A stretch of 33,283 nucleotides of DNA, taken from Acidobacteriota bacterium (GTDB taxonomy: Bacteria; Acidobacteriota; JAAYUB01). The notes below the pieces were generated by a model. The model did no database searches and was not told the DNA's origin. It saw only the letters and a list, made by a program, of their open reading frames with translations. This document shows, in pieces, positions 24,451-33,283 of the stretch (position 1 is the first letter of the stretch; each line of letters begins with the position of its first letter). The position numbers and the translations under genes were made by a program. Location of the stretch: assembly GCA_017996395.1 (NCBI GenBank), contig JAGOHA010000028.1, positions 1 to 33,283 of the forward strand. The letters are read 5' to 3'.

Positions 24451-27400
24451 TCAGATCATTTTCTCGGGCGCCGGCTCGGCCGGCACGGCCGGCGCCGCCG
24501 CGGCGGGACGGGTCCGGATCCACAGGCGGCGCGCCCCCAGGGCAAGGTCGTCGATGAGCGAGTAGACGGTGGGCAGCACGAGCAGGGTCAGGATGGTGGA
24601 CGCGATGAGTCCGCCCATCACCGTCCGGGCCATGGGAAAGTACCGGGCGTTGAAGATGCTGGTGGTGCCGAACGCCAGCGGCAGCAAGCCCACCACGGTG
24701 GTGCCGGCGGTCATCAGGATGGGGCGGAGCCGCTCCAGGCATCCCTCCCGGATCGCCCGGGCGCGGGGCAGCCCGGCGCGCCGGTAATTGTTCACATGGT
24801 CGATGAGGACAATGCCGTTGTTCACCACGACGCCGATGAGAATGAGCAGGCCGATCTGGGCCATGAAGTTGAAGGGCGTGTGGGTGATCCACAGGAAGAC
24901 CGCCACGCCGACGAATGCAAACGGCAGCGAGAACATGATGGAAAACGGATGGGCCAGGCTCTCGAAGAGCGAGGCCATGACGAAATAGACCATGAACAGG
25001 GCCAGCAGCATGTTGAAGAGAAATTCCTGGTTGCCCTGATCCTGCTCCGCCACCCAGCGGTCGAAGCTCCAGGTATAACCCATGGGCAGCGACATGCTGT
25101 TCATGATGTCGGTGACCAGCCGGCGGCTCTCGTCGCGGTTTTCCAGGCCGCAGATCACCCCGATGTAGGCGCGCGTGCGGCGGTCCTCCCGCTCGATGGA
25201 CTGGGCGGTCTTGACGATTTCGAGGTCGGCCACGTGCGACAGGAGAATGTCCCCGCCGTCGGGGCTGCCGCCTACGATCACGCTCTTGAGGTCTTCGATG
25301 TTCTCCCGGTCCTCCTCCCGAAGCTTGACCCAGATCTCCACCTCCCCATCGGCTGAGTGGAAACCACGGATTTCGCGTCCGCGGAGTACGATGCCCAGCA
25401 CCTGCCCGACGGTTTGGGCGCTGATTCCGAATTTGCCCGCGCGCTCCCGATCGAGCCGAATCTGCACTTCCTCCAATCCGCGCTCCTGGGCGGTGTGCAC
25501 TTCCTTGACCACCGGACTGGCGCGGAACCGGCGCTTGGCCTCCAGAACCAGCTCGTTGAGCGTCTGGGTGTCGTCGCCGTAGAGATTCACCCCCACCCAG
25601 TTGGCGGTGTCCACGCCGCGCATCCGCCCCAGGCTGATCCGGGCGCCCGGAATGACCGGCAGTTTTTCACCGATCTGGTCGCGGATCTTGGAGGCTTCGC
25701 CGGCCACCAGACGGGCCTGGTCGAAGTAAACCTGGGTGAAGGCGCTGCCGTTGTTGTAGAAGCTGTACACGTCCTTGATCTTCCAGAGCGCCTTGTTGTG
25801 AAACAGGTAGGCCTCGACCGGGTTGACGTAGGTCTGCTCGATGACGGCGTAGTGGTAGTTTTCGGTGAACTCGTACTGGATGCGCAGGTCGCGCATCTCC
25901 TGGGCCTCGGGCGTGTTGTCCGGCAGCATTTGGAAAGGGATAGCCGCCAGAACGACGATCGCCAGAATGCTCAAGGTCGTGAAGGCGCGGTGGCGCATGG
26001 TCCAGTCGAGGGCGCGGCCGTAACCCCGTGCCAGCGCGGTCCGGGTGGATTCGACCTTGGGCGGACGGATCTTGATGAAGCGGGCCATGGCGAGCGGGAT
26101 GAAAGCCAGCGAGACGAACAGGGAACAACACAGGGCGATGATGATGGAGATGCCCACCTCCGACAGCCAGGTAGAGAACTCGCTCTTCCGGCCGAAGATG
26201 AGGGGGACGAAGATGATGATCGAGGTCAGCGTCGAGGCCACGACCGCCATGACCACTTCGCGGGTGCCCACCCGGGCCGCCTCCATCCGGGTCTTGCTTT
26301 TCTCGATGTGGCGGAAGATCGATTCCAGGGCCACGACGGCGTTGTCCACCAGCATGCCGGCGGAAAGCATCAGCCCCATCATCGACAGCACGTTGAGCGT
26401 CCCGCCCGACAGGTAGAGGATTCCCACCGCGGAGATGATTGAGAAGGGGATGGCGAAGCCCACCACCAGGGTGGCGCCGATCCGGCGCAGGAACAGGAAC
26501 AGGACGCCGACGGCCAGCAGCGAGCCGTAGAAGCCCGACTCCAGCAGGCCGCTGAGCGCCTTGGTGATCTCCTCGGCGGAGTCGTGCCAGATCAGGAGTT
26601 GGATGCCCTTGAGTGCGGGATCCTGGTTGATCTCGTCGATCTTCGCGCGGATTGCCCGGACGGTCTCGACGATGTTGGCGTCGGATGCCTTGAGGATCGT
26701 GACGGCGATGGCGTAGTCGCCGTTGAGGTGGCGGCCGTAGTCGAGCAGAGGCTCGGAATAATCGATGTCGGCGACGTCGCGGAGCAGCAGGCCGCGGTCG
26801 TTGACCGGGAAATTGCGGATGGTCTCGAGGTCGGCCAGGGCGTTCTGGGCCAGCACGCCGAAGCGGTGAACCCCGTCGCGCACTCGGCCCAGAGAGACAT
26901 TGAGGTTGGCGCTGTCCAGCCGGCGGAACAGCCGGCCCACGTCGACGCGGTACTTCTTGATGTCGGCCATGCGGAGGTAGATCGAAATCTCCCGCTTGGA
27001 AACCCCGCCGATCTCCACGTCGGCGACGCCCTGGATCCGTTCCAGGGGCTTCTTGATCTTGTGTTCGAGAAAGTCATAGCTGCCGCGGAGATCGCGTCCC
27101 GACGAGATGCGCCCCTCGATGATGGGGATGTCGCTGGAGCGGAAGTTGCGGACGAAGATGTCTTCCACGTCATCGGGCAAGTCGACGCGGGCCTGCTCCA
27201 CCTTCTCGCGGATCTCGGCACGGATTACGTCGATGTCCAGGCCCCAGTCGAACTCGAGGTTGATGTAACTCCCGTCAGACTGGGAGGTGGCGTTCATCGT
27301 CTTGAGGTGCGCCACCGTGGCCAGGGTTTCCTCGAGGGGCTTGGTGATGGTCCGCTCCACCTGTTCCGGCGACGCATTGGGGTAGGGGACGAAGACCTCC

Positions 27401-27534
27401 ACCTGGGGGAAATCGATCTCGGGGAGCAGGATCATGGGGATCTTGACGATGGAGATGCCGCCGAGCACGAGGAAGCAGAGCATGAACATGCAGACGGTCA
27501 CGGGCGACTTGATGGAGAAGTCGGACAGGTTCAT
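24451..27534 (-). CDS. RND-family efflux pump subunit (HAE1-like), second pump
   Basis: The protein has 1,027 residues with the AcrB-type layout: TM1 near the start, a porter domain, TM2-6, a second porter domain, and TM7-12. In TM4, where AcrB has two aspartates, it reads LVDNAV with Asp397 and Asn398. In TM10 the AcrB lysine position is Asn905 (VVVNNGIV). A single-Asp relay is also found in heavy-metal-type pumps. It is an inner-membrane proton-driven exporter. It starts nine bases after the first RND gene, and its ribosome site overlaps that gene's stop codon, so expression is coupled. Two different pump genes behind one adaptor recall MdtBC heterotrimers. Substrate unknown; no outer-membrane channel gene is in the window. 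Confidence 0.92.
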   Translation of the reverse strand: MNLSDFSIKSPVTVCMFMLCFLVLGGISIVKIPMILLPEIDFPQVEVFVPYPNASPEQVERTITKPLEETLATVAHLKTMNATSQSDGSYINLEFDWGLDIDVIRAEIREKVEQARVDLPDDVEDIFVRNFRSSDIPIIEGRISSGRDLRGSYDFLEHKIKKPLERIQGVADVEIGGVSKREISIYLRMADIKKYRVDVGRLFRRLDSANLNVSLGRVRDGVHRFGVLAQNALADLETIRNFPVNDRGLLLRDVADIDYSEPLLDYGRHLNGDYAIAVTILKASDANIVETVRAIRAKIDEINQDPALKGIQLLIWHDSAEEITKALSGLLESGFYGSLLAVGVLFLFLRRIGATLVVGFAIPFSIISAVGILYLSGGTLNVLSMMGLMLSAGMLVDNAVVALESIFRHIEKSKTRMEAARVGTREVVMAVVASTLTSIIIFVPLIFGRKSEFSTWLSEVGISIIIALCCSLFVSLAFIPLAMARFIKIRPPKVESTRTALARGYGRALDWTMRHRAFTTLSILAIVVLAAIPFQMLPDNTPEAQEMRDLRIQYEFTENYHYAVIEQTYVNPVEAYLFHNKALWKIKDVYSFYNNGSAFTQVYFDQARLVAGEASKIRDQIGEKLPVIPGARISLGRMRGVDTANWVGVNLYGDDTQTLNELVLEAKRRFRASPVVKEVHTAQERGLEEVQIRLDRERAGKFGISAQTVGQVLGIVLRGREIRGFHSADGEVEIWVKLREEDRENIEDLKSVIVGGSPDGGDILLSHVADLEIVKTAQSIEREDRRTRAYIGVICGLENRDESRRLVTDIMNSMSLPMGYTWSFDRWVAEQDQGNQEFLFNMLLALFMVYFVMASLFESLAHPFSIMFSLPFAFVGVAVFLWITHTPFNFMAQIGLLILIGVVVNNGIVLIDHVNNYRRAGLPRARAIREGCLERLRPILMTAGTTVVGLLPLAFGTTSIFNARYFPMARTVMGGLIASTILTLLVLPTVYSLIDDLALGARRLWIRTRPAAAAPAVPAEPAPEKMI

Positions 27535-27543
27535 GGCCGCACC

Positions 27544-30500
27544 TCACTCGCAGGCGGACGGCTGGAGCCCGGCCAGCGGCTCGGGCTTCGCCGCGGCGGC
27601 CGTCTGGTCGGCGACGGTGACCCGCCGGTCCACGGCCTCGTAGACCACCGGGATCACGATCAGGGTAAGCAGCGTCGAAAACATCAGGCCGCTCATGACG
27701 GTGATGGCCATGGGAGCCCTGATTTCGGCGCCCTCGCCGAAGCCGAGCGACATGGGCAGCAGGCCCAACACCGTGGTCAGCGTCGTCATCAGGATCGGCC
27801 GGAGGCGAACCTGCCCGGCGGTCAACAGCGCTTCCCGCTTCGACAGGCCCTCGGCGCGGAGCTGGTTCGCGTAATCTACCAGCACGATGGCGTTGTTCAC
27901 GACGATGCCCACCAGGATGATGATTCCGATGAACACCATCACGCTGACCGGGGTGGCGGTGAATGCCAAACCCAGGATGGCGCCCACCGCGCCGAGCGGC
28001 ACGGTGAACATGATGATGAACGGGTGGACCAGCGACTCGAACTGGGCGGCCATGACCAGGTAGACCAGGAATGCGGCCAGCCCCAGGGCGAACAGCAGGC
28101 TGCGATAGGCGGTCTGAAGCTCCTCGTTTTGTCCGCTCAGGGCCACCGTTGCGTTGGCGGGGAGCTCCGGCGCCAGGCGGCGCAGCTCCCGATTAATTTC
28201 CGCCGAAACGCTTCCGAGGTCACGGCCCGACAAATTGGCCGAAACCACTGCGGCCCGGGACGACTTGATGTGGTGGATCTCGTTCGGACCGCGGGCCATG
28301 ATGACCTCGGCCACTGCGCCCAGCTTGACCGGAACGCCGAGCCCCGCCGGAGCTGGAGCACCGGCTGCAGCGGCGGAGTTGATAACGAGCTCCTTCACCT
28401 GGGCCACGGTGGTGCGGTCAGCCTCGTCCGCGCGCACCATGATGTCGATCTGCTTGTCCTGTTCCTTGAAACGGGTGGCCACGTCGCCGCGGATCTTGTT
28501 CCGGATGACACGAGCCACCTGGTTCTCGTCCAAACCGAGCCGGGCCAGGCGCTCCCGGTCGAAGATCACGTGGATTTCCGGATTGCCCATTTCGGCGGTG
28601 GTCTTGATGTCGCCGAGTCCGGTGATCCCGCTCAGGGTGCCCATGGTGCGCTGGGAGAGGGCCCGCAGCTGCTCCAGGTCGTAGGTCACGACTTCCACCT
28701 CGATCGGCCGCTTGAAAGTGAAATGGGCCGGCCGGCTGAACTTGTAGGAGACCTCGGGCAGGGTGTCCAACTCGCCGCGGACCCGATCGATACACCGCGT
28801 CTCGGCGGCCTTGTCCAGTCGATCCTTCATCACGATGTAGACGGCGGCGGTGTTTTCCTTCCGGACCTGGCGGGCGAACTGGTTTTCGTTGGAGCCGCCG
28901 ATGCTGGAAAAGACGGTGGCCACATCCGGAAACTGCTTGATCCGGCTCTCGACATCTTGCATGAGCCGATCCGTGTGCTCGATGGAGGTCCCCTCCGGCA
29001 GCTGGATCTCGAAGGTGAACTCCCCCTGGGTCAGGGGCGGGATCAGCTCCGTGCCGAGGGTGGTGTAGAGGCCGGCGGCGGCCAGCGCGACGAGCAGCGC
29101 CAGTCCGATGACCACAACCTTATGGTCCAGCGCCAGCCGCAGCCAGTTCGGGTAGGCCCGCTGCAGCGAGAGGAACGCCCGGTCAAAGGGCACCAGCACG
29201 GGCCGGATGGCCCGGCCGAGCAGCCGGCCGATCCAGCCGATGATGCGGCGTACGTCGGCCATGACCACCCGGATGATGGAGCCGAAGATGAAGCCGAACA
29301 ACGCCCGGATCCCGCGCGCGATCCAACGCCCCAGCCGCTGGAGAGGACGGAGCCAGCGCCGCCTACTCAGCGGCCGCTCCGCAGCGGCGGCTGCGGTCGC
29401 CGCCGCGGGGTCGGCGCCGTACAGCTCCTCCGCCCGGCGGAAGCGCACCGCCATGAGCATGGGCAGCACGGCCAGGGCCACCACCAGCGATGCCAGCAGC
29501 GAATAGGTGATGGTGAGCGCCTGGTCCTTGAACAACTGGCCCGCGACTCCTTCCACGAAGACCAGCGGCAGAAACACCGCCACTGTGGTCAGCGTGGACG
29601 CCGTGACGGCCATGTTGACCTCTTTCGTGCCGCGGTACACCGCTTCGGCCAGCTCCAGCCCCGATCGCTTGTGCCGGTCGATGGCTTCGAGCACGACGAT
29701 GGAATTGTCCACCAGCATGCCGATCCCCAGGGCGATCCCGCCCAGCGACATGATGTTCAGCGTCAGGTCGGTTTGGTACATCAGGGCGAATGTGGCCATG
29801 ATAGAGATGGGTATGGACAGACCGATCATCAGTGTGCTGCGCACATCCTTGAGGAAGAGAAACAGGATGATGGTCGCCAGCAGCCCGCCCATCCAGGCGT
29901 TGCTGCGCACCTCGCCGATGGCCTGCTCGATGAAGTCCGCCTGATCGGCCACGATGGCGTAGCTCACGTCGGCCGGGATGATCTTGGCTTCCTTGAGCGA
30001 GGCCAGCCGGCGGGTCACGGCCCGGGAGACGGTGACGGTGTTGGCGTCGCCTTCCTTGTAGATCGCCACCTCGACACTCTCGCGCCCGTCGAGCCGGGCG
30101 ATCACCTCGCGGTCCTTGGCTCCGCGGACCACCTCGGCGATGTCCTCCAGGCGCACCTGCCGGCCCCCCTCGTCGCGGATGATGATCCGGCGCATCTCTC
30201 CGAGCGATTTGAATTCATTCAGGGTGCGGACCATGTAGCTCGATTCCTGGTCGTACAGGGAGCCGGAGGCCATGTTCAGGTTTTCGCGCTGGAGGATATC
30301 CGTGACTTGGGTGATAGGGATGTTCAGCTCGGCGAGCTTCTTCTCGTCGATGTTGATCTGGATCTCTTCCTCGAGGCCGCCCACCACCTTGATGGCGGCC
30401 ACGCCGTCCATCGACTCCAGGTTCTTCTTCAGCTCCTTCTCGGCGAAGAACCGGAGCACGCGCAGGTCGGACAACCCCTGCAGCCGGACGCGCATGATGG

Positions 30501-30903
30501 GGTCGCGGGACGGGTCGAACCGCAGGATCACGGATTTTTCGGCGTCACGGGGCAACTCCACGAAGTCGAGCTTCTCCCGTACATCCAGCACCGCCAGGTC
30601 CATGTCGGTGTCCCAGTTGAATTCCAGGACGACCTCGGACTGTCCCGGTCGCGAGACCGAGCTGATCCGGGTGAGGCCGGAGACCACACCGACAGCCTCC
30701 TCGACCGGCTGCGTGATCAGGTTCTCGACTTCCTCCGGCGCGGCGTCGGTGTAGGCGGTGTCGATGGTCAGGGACGGGTAGGAGATGTCGGGCAGCAGGT
30801 TGAGCGCCAGGCGGTCGAGCGAGACGATCCCGAACAGGATCACCGCCACCACGAACATGGACACGGTGACGGGTCGAGAGATCGCGCCGCGGATATAGTT
30901 CAT
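27544..30903 (-). CDS. RND-family efflux pump subunit (HAE1-like) with an inserted amphipathic segment
   Basis: The protein has 1,119 residues, with GGAGG six bases before ATG 30903. It has the standard RND plan, starting ISRPVTVSMFVVAVILFG. Between TM6 and TM7 (about residues 495-580, bases 29160-29420) lies a long insertion: an Ala-rich stretch, then an Arg/Trp/Ile-rich part such as WLRPLQRLGRWIARGIRALF. This accounts for most of the extra length over a usual RND pump of about 1,030-1,050 residues. TM4 reads LVDNSIV (Asp399, Asn400) and TM10 VVNNAIV (Asn1003), so the AcrB Asp-Asp/Lys relay is absent here as well. It is proton-driven and probably works with the adaptor upstream and the second pump downstream. 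Confidence 0.92.
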   Translation of the reverse strand: MNYIRGAISRPVTVSMFVVAVILFGIVSLDRLALNLLPDISYPSLTIDTAYTDAAPEEVENLITQPVEEAVGVVSGLTRISSVSRPGQSEVVLEFNWDTDMDLAVLDVREKLDFVELPRDAEKSVILRFDPSRDPIMRVRLQGLSDLRVLRFFAEKELKKNLESMDGVAAIKVVGGLEEEIQINIDEKKLAELNIPITQVTDILQRENLNMASGSLYDQESSYMVRTLNEFKSLGEMRRIIIRDEGGRQVRLEDIAEVVRGAKDREVIARLDGRESVEVAIYKEGDANTVTVSRAVTRRLASLKEAKIIPADVSYAIVADQADFIEQAIGEVRSNAWMGGLLATIILFLFLKDVRSTLMIGLSIPISIMATFALMYQTDLTLNIMSLGGIALGIGMLVDNSIVVLEAIDRHKRSGLELAEAVYRGTKEVNMAVTASTLTTVAVFLPLVFVEGVAGQLFKDQALTITYSLLASLVVALAVLPMLMAVRFRRAEELYGADPAAATAAAAAERPLSRRRWLRPLQRLGRWIARGIRALFGFIFGSIIRVVMADVRRIIGWIGRLLGRAIRPVLVPFDRAFLSLQRAYPNWLRLALDHKVVVIGLALLVALAAAGLYTTLGTELIPPLTQGEFTFEIQLPEGTSIEHTDRLMQDVESRIKQFPDVATVFSSIGGSNENQFARQVRKENTAAVYIVMKDRLDKAAETRCIDRVRGELDTLPEVSYKFSRPAHFTFKRPIEVEVVTYDLEQLRALSQRTMGTLSGITGLGDIKTTAEMGNPEIHVIFDRERLARLGLDENQVARVIRNKIRGDVATRFKEQDKQIDIMVRADEADRTTVAQVKELVINSAAAAGAPAPAGLGVPVKLGAVAEVIMARGPNEIHHIKSSRAAVVSANLSGRDLGSVSAEINRELRRLAPELPANATVALSGQNEELQTAYRSLLFALGLAAFLVYLVMAAQFESLVHPFIIMFTVPLGAVGAILGLAFTATPVSVMVFIGIIILVGIVVNNAIVLVDYANQLRAEGLSKREALLTAGQVRLRPILMTTLTTVLGLLPMSLGFGEGAEIRAPMAITVMSGLMFSTLLTLIVIPVVYEAVDRRVTVADQTAAAAKPEPLAGLQPSACE

Positions 30904-31003
30904 GATAGCCTCCTGTTCGTAGGATCATGCTGCGCCGGGGATCGCCTGTTTGGAGACGGACTCCTGGCGGGTCCGGCGTGGTCTGTTGCCGAAACGTTCA
31001 CCG

Positions 31004-31025
31004 GGTGGGCGCAGCGGCGCCCGCC
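31004..31025 (-). promoter_or_regulatory. Stem-loop between adaptor and pump genes
   Basis: GGTGGGCGC (31004-31012) pairs with GCGCCCGCC (31017-31025) around AGCG; nine pairs including one T-G. It lies 14 bases after the adaptor stop in a 136-base gap, without a T-run. It could reduce read-through into the pump genes or stabilise the adaptor mRNA. Confidence 0.3.
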
Positions 31026-31039
31026 TCGGCCGGATCCGC

Positions 31040-32302
31040 CTAGTTGTGAAGTTGGGCCAGCTGGTTCTGGCCGCTCTTCCCCTTGACCTGGACGATCTTG
31101 ATCTTGCCGCCGTCCTTGAGGCCGCCCTGGCCGGCCACGACCACCTGCTGGTTCTCCTGCAGGCCCTGGCGGATCTCCACCTGGCCGCCGGTTTCGGTGC
31201 CGAGCCGGACGGGCGTGCGATGGGCGGTCCCGTTCTGCACGGTGTACACGTAGGTCTCGCCGTCTTCATCGAGTACGGCGCGCTTCGGGATCAGCAGGGC
31301 ATCCGCGCGGCGGGCGGTTTCGATCCCTACCATGACGAACGCCCCGGGCCGGAAGCCCTGTTCCGGTTGACGCTGTTCCACGGTCACCTTGACCGTGCCG
31401 GAGGACTGGTCTACCACCGGGCTGATCCGGGCCACCGTTCCTGAGGTATGGGCGCTGGTATCGGCGCCCAGGCGAATGGTGGCTGCCTGCCCGCTCAGGA
31501 CCGACCGGCATTCGGATTCGGAGAGAAAGACGTCGGCATACAGAGGGGAGAAGGCGCTGAGCTTGAACAACGCGTCCATCGGACGGACGGTCCGGCCCAG
31601 TTCCACCTGGCGCTGGACGATGTACCCGCTGAACGGTGCCTTGATGTGGCAGCGGGCAATCTCGAGTGACACCTGAGCCAGTTCGGCTTCCAGCTCGGCC
31701 ACGCGGTGAGTCAACTCCCGGCTCTGGGATGCGGACACCCGGGCGTCGTGTTCCAGCTCATTCAGGCGGTAGCGGATCAGGGCAACCTCGTGCTCGCTGA
31801 CCAGCTGGTTCTGAAAGAGCTCCTGGTAGCGGGCCAGCTCTTCGTTCTGGTTGGCGATCTGGACGGCGGTTTTCTCCTGCTGGATGCCGGCTTTCTCCGA
31901 CTGGAGTTTGGCCTGGGCCAGTTTCTGCCGGGCGGACTGGAACCGGATCTGAAGCTCCGCATCGTCCAGAACACAGAGCACAGCACCCGACTGGACGAAG
32001 TCGCCCTCCTCGGCCGACAACTGATGAACGATTCCTTCGGTTTGGCTGACCACATCGACCTCGCGCAAGGCGCGCAGGTTGGTGCTGGCGGTGATGATCG
32101 ACGAGATCTCACCCCGCTGGACCGCGGCCAGTTCCACCGGCACCGCATCCTTGTCGCCGTCCGGACCTTGGCCGGCTTTCGGCTTCGAATCGGCCGCGGC
32201 GGTTTTGGAGGTGCTGTTCAGGGCGACTCCGCCGATCACCAGGACGGCGCAGAAGCCCAGAAACACATAAACCTTGACCCGTGTAGATAATTTGTTCAGC
32301 AT
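31040..32302 (-). CDS. RND periplasmic adaptor (membrane fusion protein)
   Basis: The protein has 420 residues from ATG 32302, preceded by GGGGGAAAC; an earlier in-frame ATG at 32323 lacks a ribosome site. An N-terminal anchor (about residues 10-27) is followed by a linker, the first lipoyl half (VVSQTEGIVHQLSAEEGDFV), a long coiled coil (about 110-215, rich in Gln, Glu and Lys), the second lipoyl half (IKAPFSGYIVQRQVELG), a beta-barrel (FVMVGIETARRADALLIPKRA) and a membrane-proximal domain. It bridges the inner-membrane pump and an outer-membrane channel. It is the first gene of the three-gene efflux operon. I see no lipobox, so it is anchored by its helix. Confidence 0.92.
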   Translation of the reverse strand: MLNKLSTRVKVYVFLGFCAVLVIGGVALNSTSKTAAADSKPKAGQGPDGDKDAVPVELAAVQRGEISSIITASTNLRALREVDVVSQTEGIVHQLSAEEGDFVQSGAVLCVLDDAELQIRFQSARQKLAQAKLQSEKAGIQQEKTAVQIANQNEELARYQELFQNQLVSEHEVALIRYRLNELEHDARVSASQSRELTHRVAELEAELAQVSLEIARCHIKAPFSGYIVQRQVELGRTVRPMDALFKLSAFSPLYADVFLSESECRSVLSGQAATIRLGADTSAHTSGTVARISPVVDQSSGTVKVTVEQRQPEQGFRPGAFVMVGIETARRADALLIPKRAVLDEDGETYVYTVQNGTAHRTPVRLGTETGGQVEIRQGLQENQQVVVAGQGGLKDGGKIKIVQVKGKSGQNQLAQLHN

Positions 32303-32503
32303 GACCGTTTCCCCCGCTGACATGGATTACTGTGATCAAATACGCGCGGGAAACGCAGATAGTTCAGTCCCCGCGGGCCGGGCGGTGCGATTGCGGGACG
32401 AAACGGATTCCGGCAGGGACGAGTGGGATTTTGGGCGGGATGAATCCTGACGCGCCGACGGACCGCAACCGCGTTCCAGCAGAACGGTTGACGGGTCCGT
32501 GGG

Positions 32504-33283
32504 TCAGCGGACGAACAGCCGGTGACTGGAGAACTGTGGATCGGAGGTCAGATTGATGCCGAGGTCGCGCAAACCGGCCTCGTCGCCGGGAGCGGGGATG
32601 TGGGTGATGTGGGCCTCGCACCCCCGCAGGTCGCGCAGCTTGTCGATGGCCACCTGGGCGGCCGGATTGGTGGTGGCGCTGATGGCCAGGGCGTTGAGGG
32701 TCTCGTTGAGGTCGAGGCTGACGTCCTTCCCGAACACCTGCCGCTTCAGGCTGGCGATGGAATCGATGATGGTGGGGGAGAGCAGATGGATCTGGTCCGG
32801 GATCCCCGCCAGCCGCTTGACGGCGTTGAGCACCAGACTCGAGGCCGCGTGCATGAGCGGCGAGTTCTTCCCGTCAATCACCAAGCCGTCGGGCAGCTCC
32901 ACCGCCGCGCCGCAGAAGATGCCGTCGTGCCCTTTGCCGCCCTCTTCGGCGGCGCGGGCGGCGAGGCGGGCGGGATTCACCACCGGCCGATCTTCGGGGG
33001 TGAGCCCGTTATCCCGCATCAGCAGCTCCACCCGCTGGGCGGTCTCGCGGTCCACCAGGCCCAGCATGTACTCGCAGGCGTAGCGGAAGTAGCGGCGAAT
33101 GATCTCCTGACGGGAGGCGGCCTGGACCGCGGCGTCGTCGACGATGCCGAACCCGCAGCGGTTGACGCCCATGTCGGTGGGGGAGTTGTAGGGCGACGCC
33201 GCGCCGGTGATTTTCTCCATGATCCGCTTCATGGCGGGAAAGATCTCGACGTCGCGGTTGTAGTTGACGGTGGTCTGGCCGTA
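32504..33283 (-). CDS. DUF1846 (UPF0371) protein, C-terminal part
   Basis: The gene starts beyond the right edge of the window. The visible 259 codons run from YGQTTVNYNRDVEIFP at the edge through SPYNSPTDMGVNRCGFGIVD, SRQEIIRRYFRY, the segment around TPEDRPVV, AAVELPDGLVIDGKNS, DQIHLLSPTIID and LRGCEAHITHIP to DLGINLTSDPQF. This is the C-terminal half of the DUF1846 family, whose members are usually about 500 residues long. Structures of the family are known, but the biological role is not settled, so I assign none. No frameshift is visible. It reads in the same direction as the efflux operon and ends 201 bases before the adaptor start; those bases hold no gene. Confidence 0.88.
   Translation of the reverse strand, partial: YGQTTVNYNRDVEIFPAMKRIMEKITGAASPYNSPTDMGVNRCGFGIVDDAAVQAASRQEIIRRYFRYACEYMLGLVDRETAQRVELLMRDNGLTPEDRPVVNPARLAARAAEEGGKGHDGIFCGAAVELPDGLVIDGKNSPLMHAASSLVLNAVKRLAGIPDQIHLLSPTIIDSIASLKRQVFGKDVSLDLNETLNALAISATTNPAAQVAIDKLRDLRGCEAHITHIPAPGDEAGLRDLGINLTSDPQFSSHRLFVR

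Noticed and set aside
26584-31086. A 1,500-codon open frame on the plus strand
   Set aside because: It lies antisense to two clear RND pump genes. It is Asp/His/Gln-rich and has no recognisable domain, as expected for the complement of GC-rich coding sequence.

Overview
This is a GC-rich bacterial window whose codons end mostly in G or C. Two-membrane physiology is suggested by an RND efflux operon with its periplasmic adaptor, exported proteases and cytochrome bd oxidase. The mix of an exported TPR-CHAT protein, an ECF-like sigma factor, a BlaI/M56 pair, a dockerin-tailed beta-helix protein and intergenic GC-rich palindromes would suit Acidobacteriota or a neighbouring phylum. That is inference; there is no rRNA or other decisive marker gene here.

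Layout. Bases 1-267 hold the tail of an unrecognised gene. Bases 440-7572 (+) form a tight four-gene operon: exported PDZ-like/TPR/CHAT protease, ECF-like sigma factor, zinc-finger anti-sigma factor with one membrane span, and exported M48 metalloprotease with TPRs. A convergent YheT-type hydrolase follows (7598-8581, -). It diverges from a membrane glycosyltransferase (8713-10296, +), which is followed by a secreted beta-helix/dockerin protein (10358-11785, +). Then come cydAB (14218-11844, -) and a YdcF/ElyC-like protein (15091-14339, -). The only gene-free stretch over 300 bases is 15092-15680, which carries a family of palindromic repeats. After it come a small ribbon-helix-helix-like protein (-), truA (+), a 41-codon ORF overlapping truA at one end and the next gene at the other, an esterase with an N-terminal E-set/CBM48-like domain, a PAS-PAS-GGDEF-EAL protein, a cyclophilin and a PilZ protein (all +). 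On the minus strand follow a BlaI-type repressor with an M56 sensor protease, an RND operon (one adaptor, two pumps), and the 3' part of a DUF1846 gene that runs off the window.

How the genes may work together. The most interesting locus is 440-7572. It puts a caspase-like CHAT protease, a sigma factor, a membrane anti-sigma factor and a second protease in one transcription unit. That is what proteolytic release of a sigma factor would need, and it resembles in logic, without any CRISPR genes, the TPR-CHAT/sigma arrangement of type III-E CRISPR loci. Other points for follow-up are a 17-bp palindrome abutting a probably leaderless promoter (8662-8713), a 28-nt palindrome next to the ribbon-helix-helix gene, two operator-like repeats bracketing the blaI promoter, and arm covariation in the intergenic palindromes.
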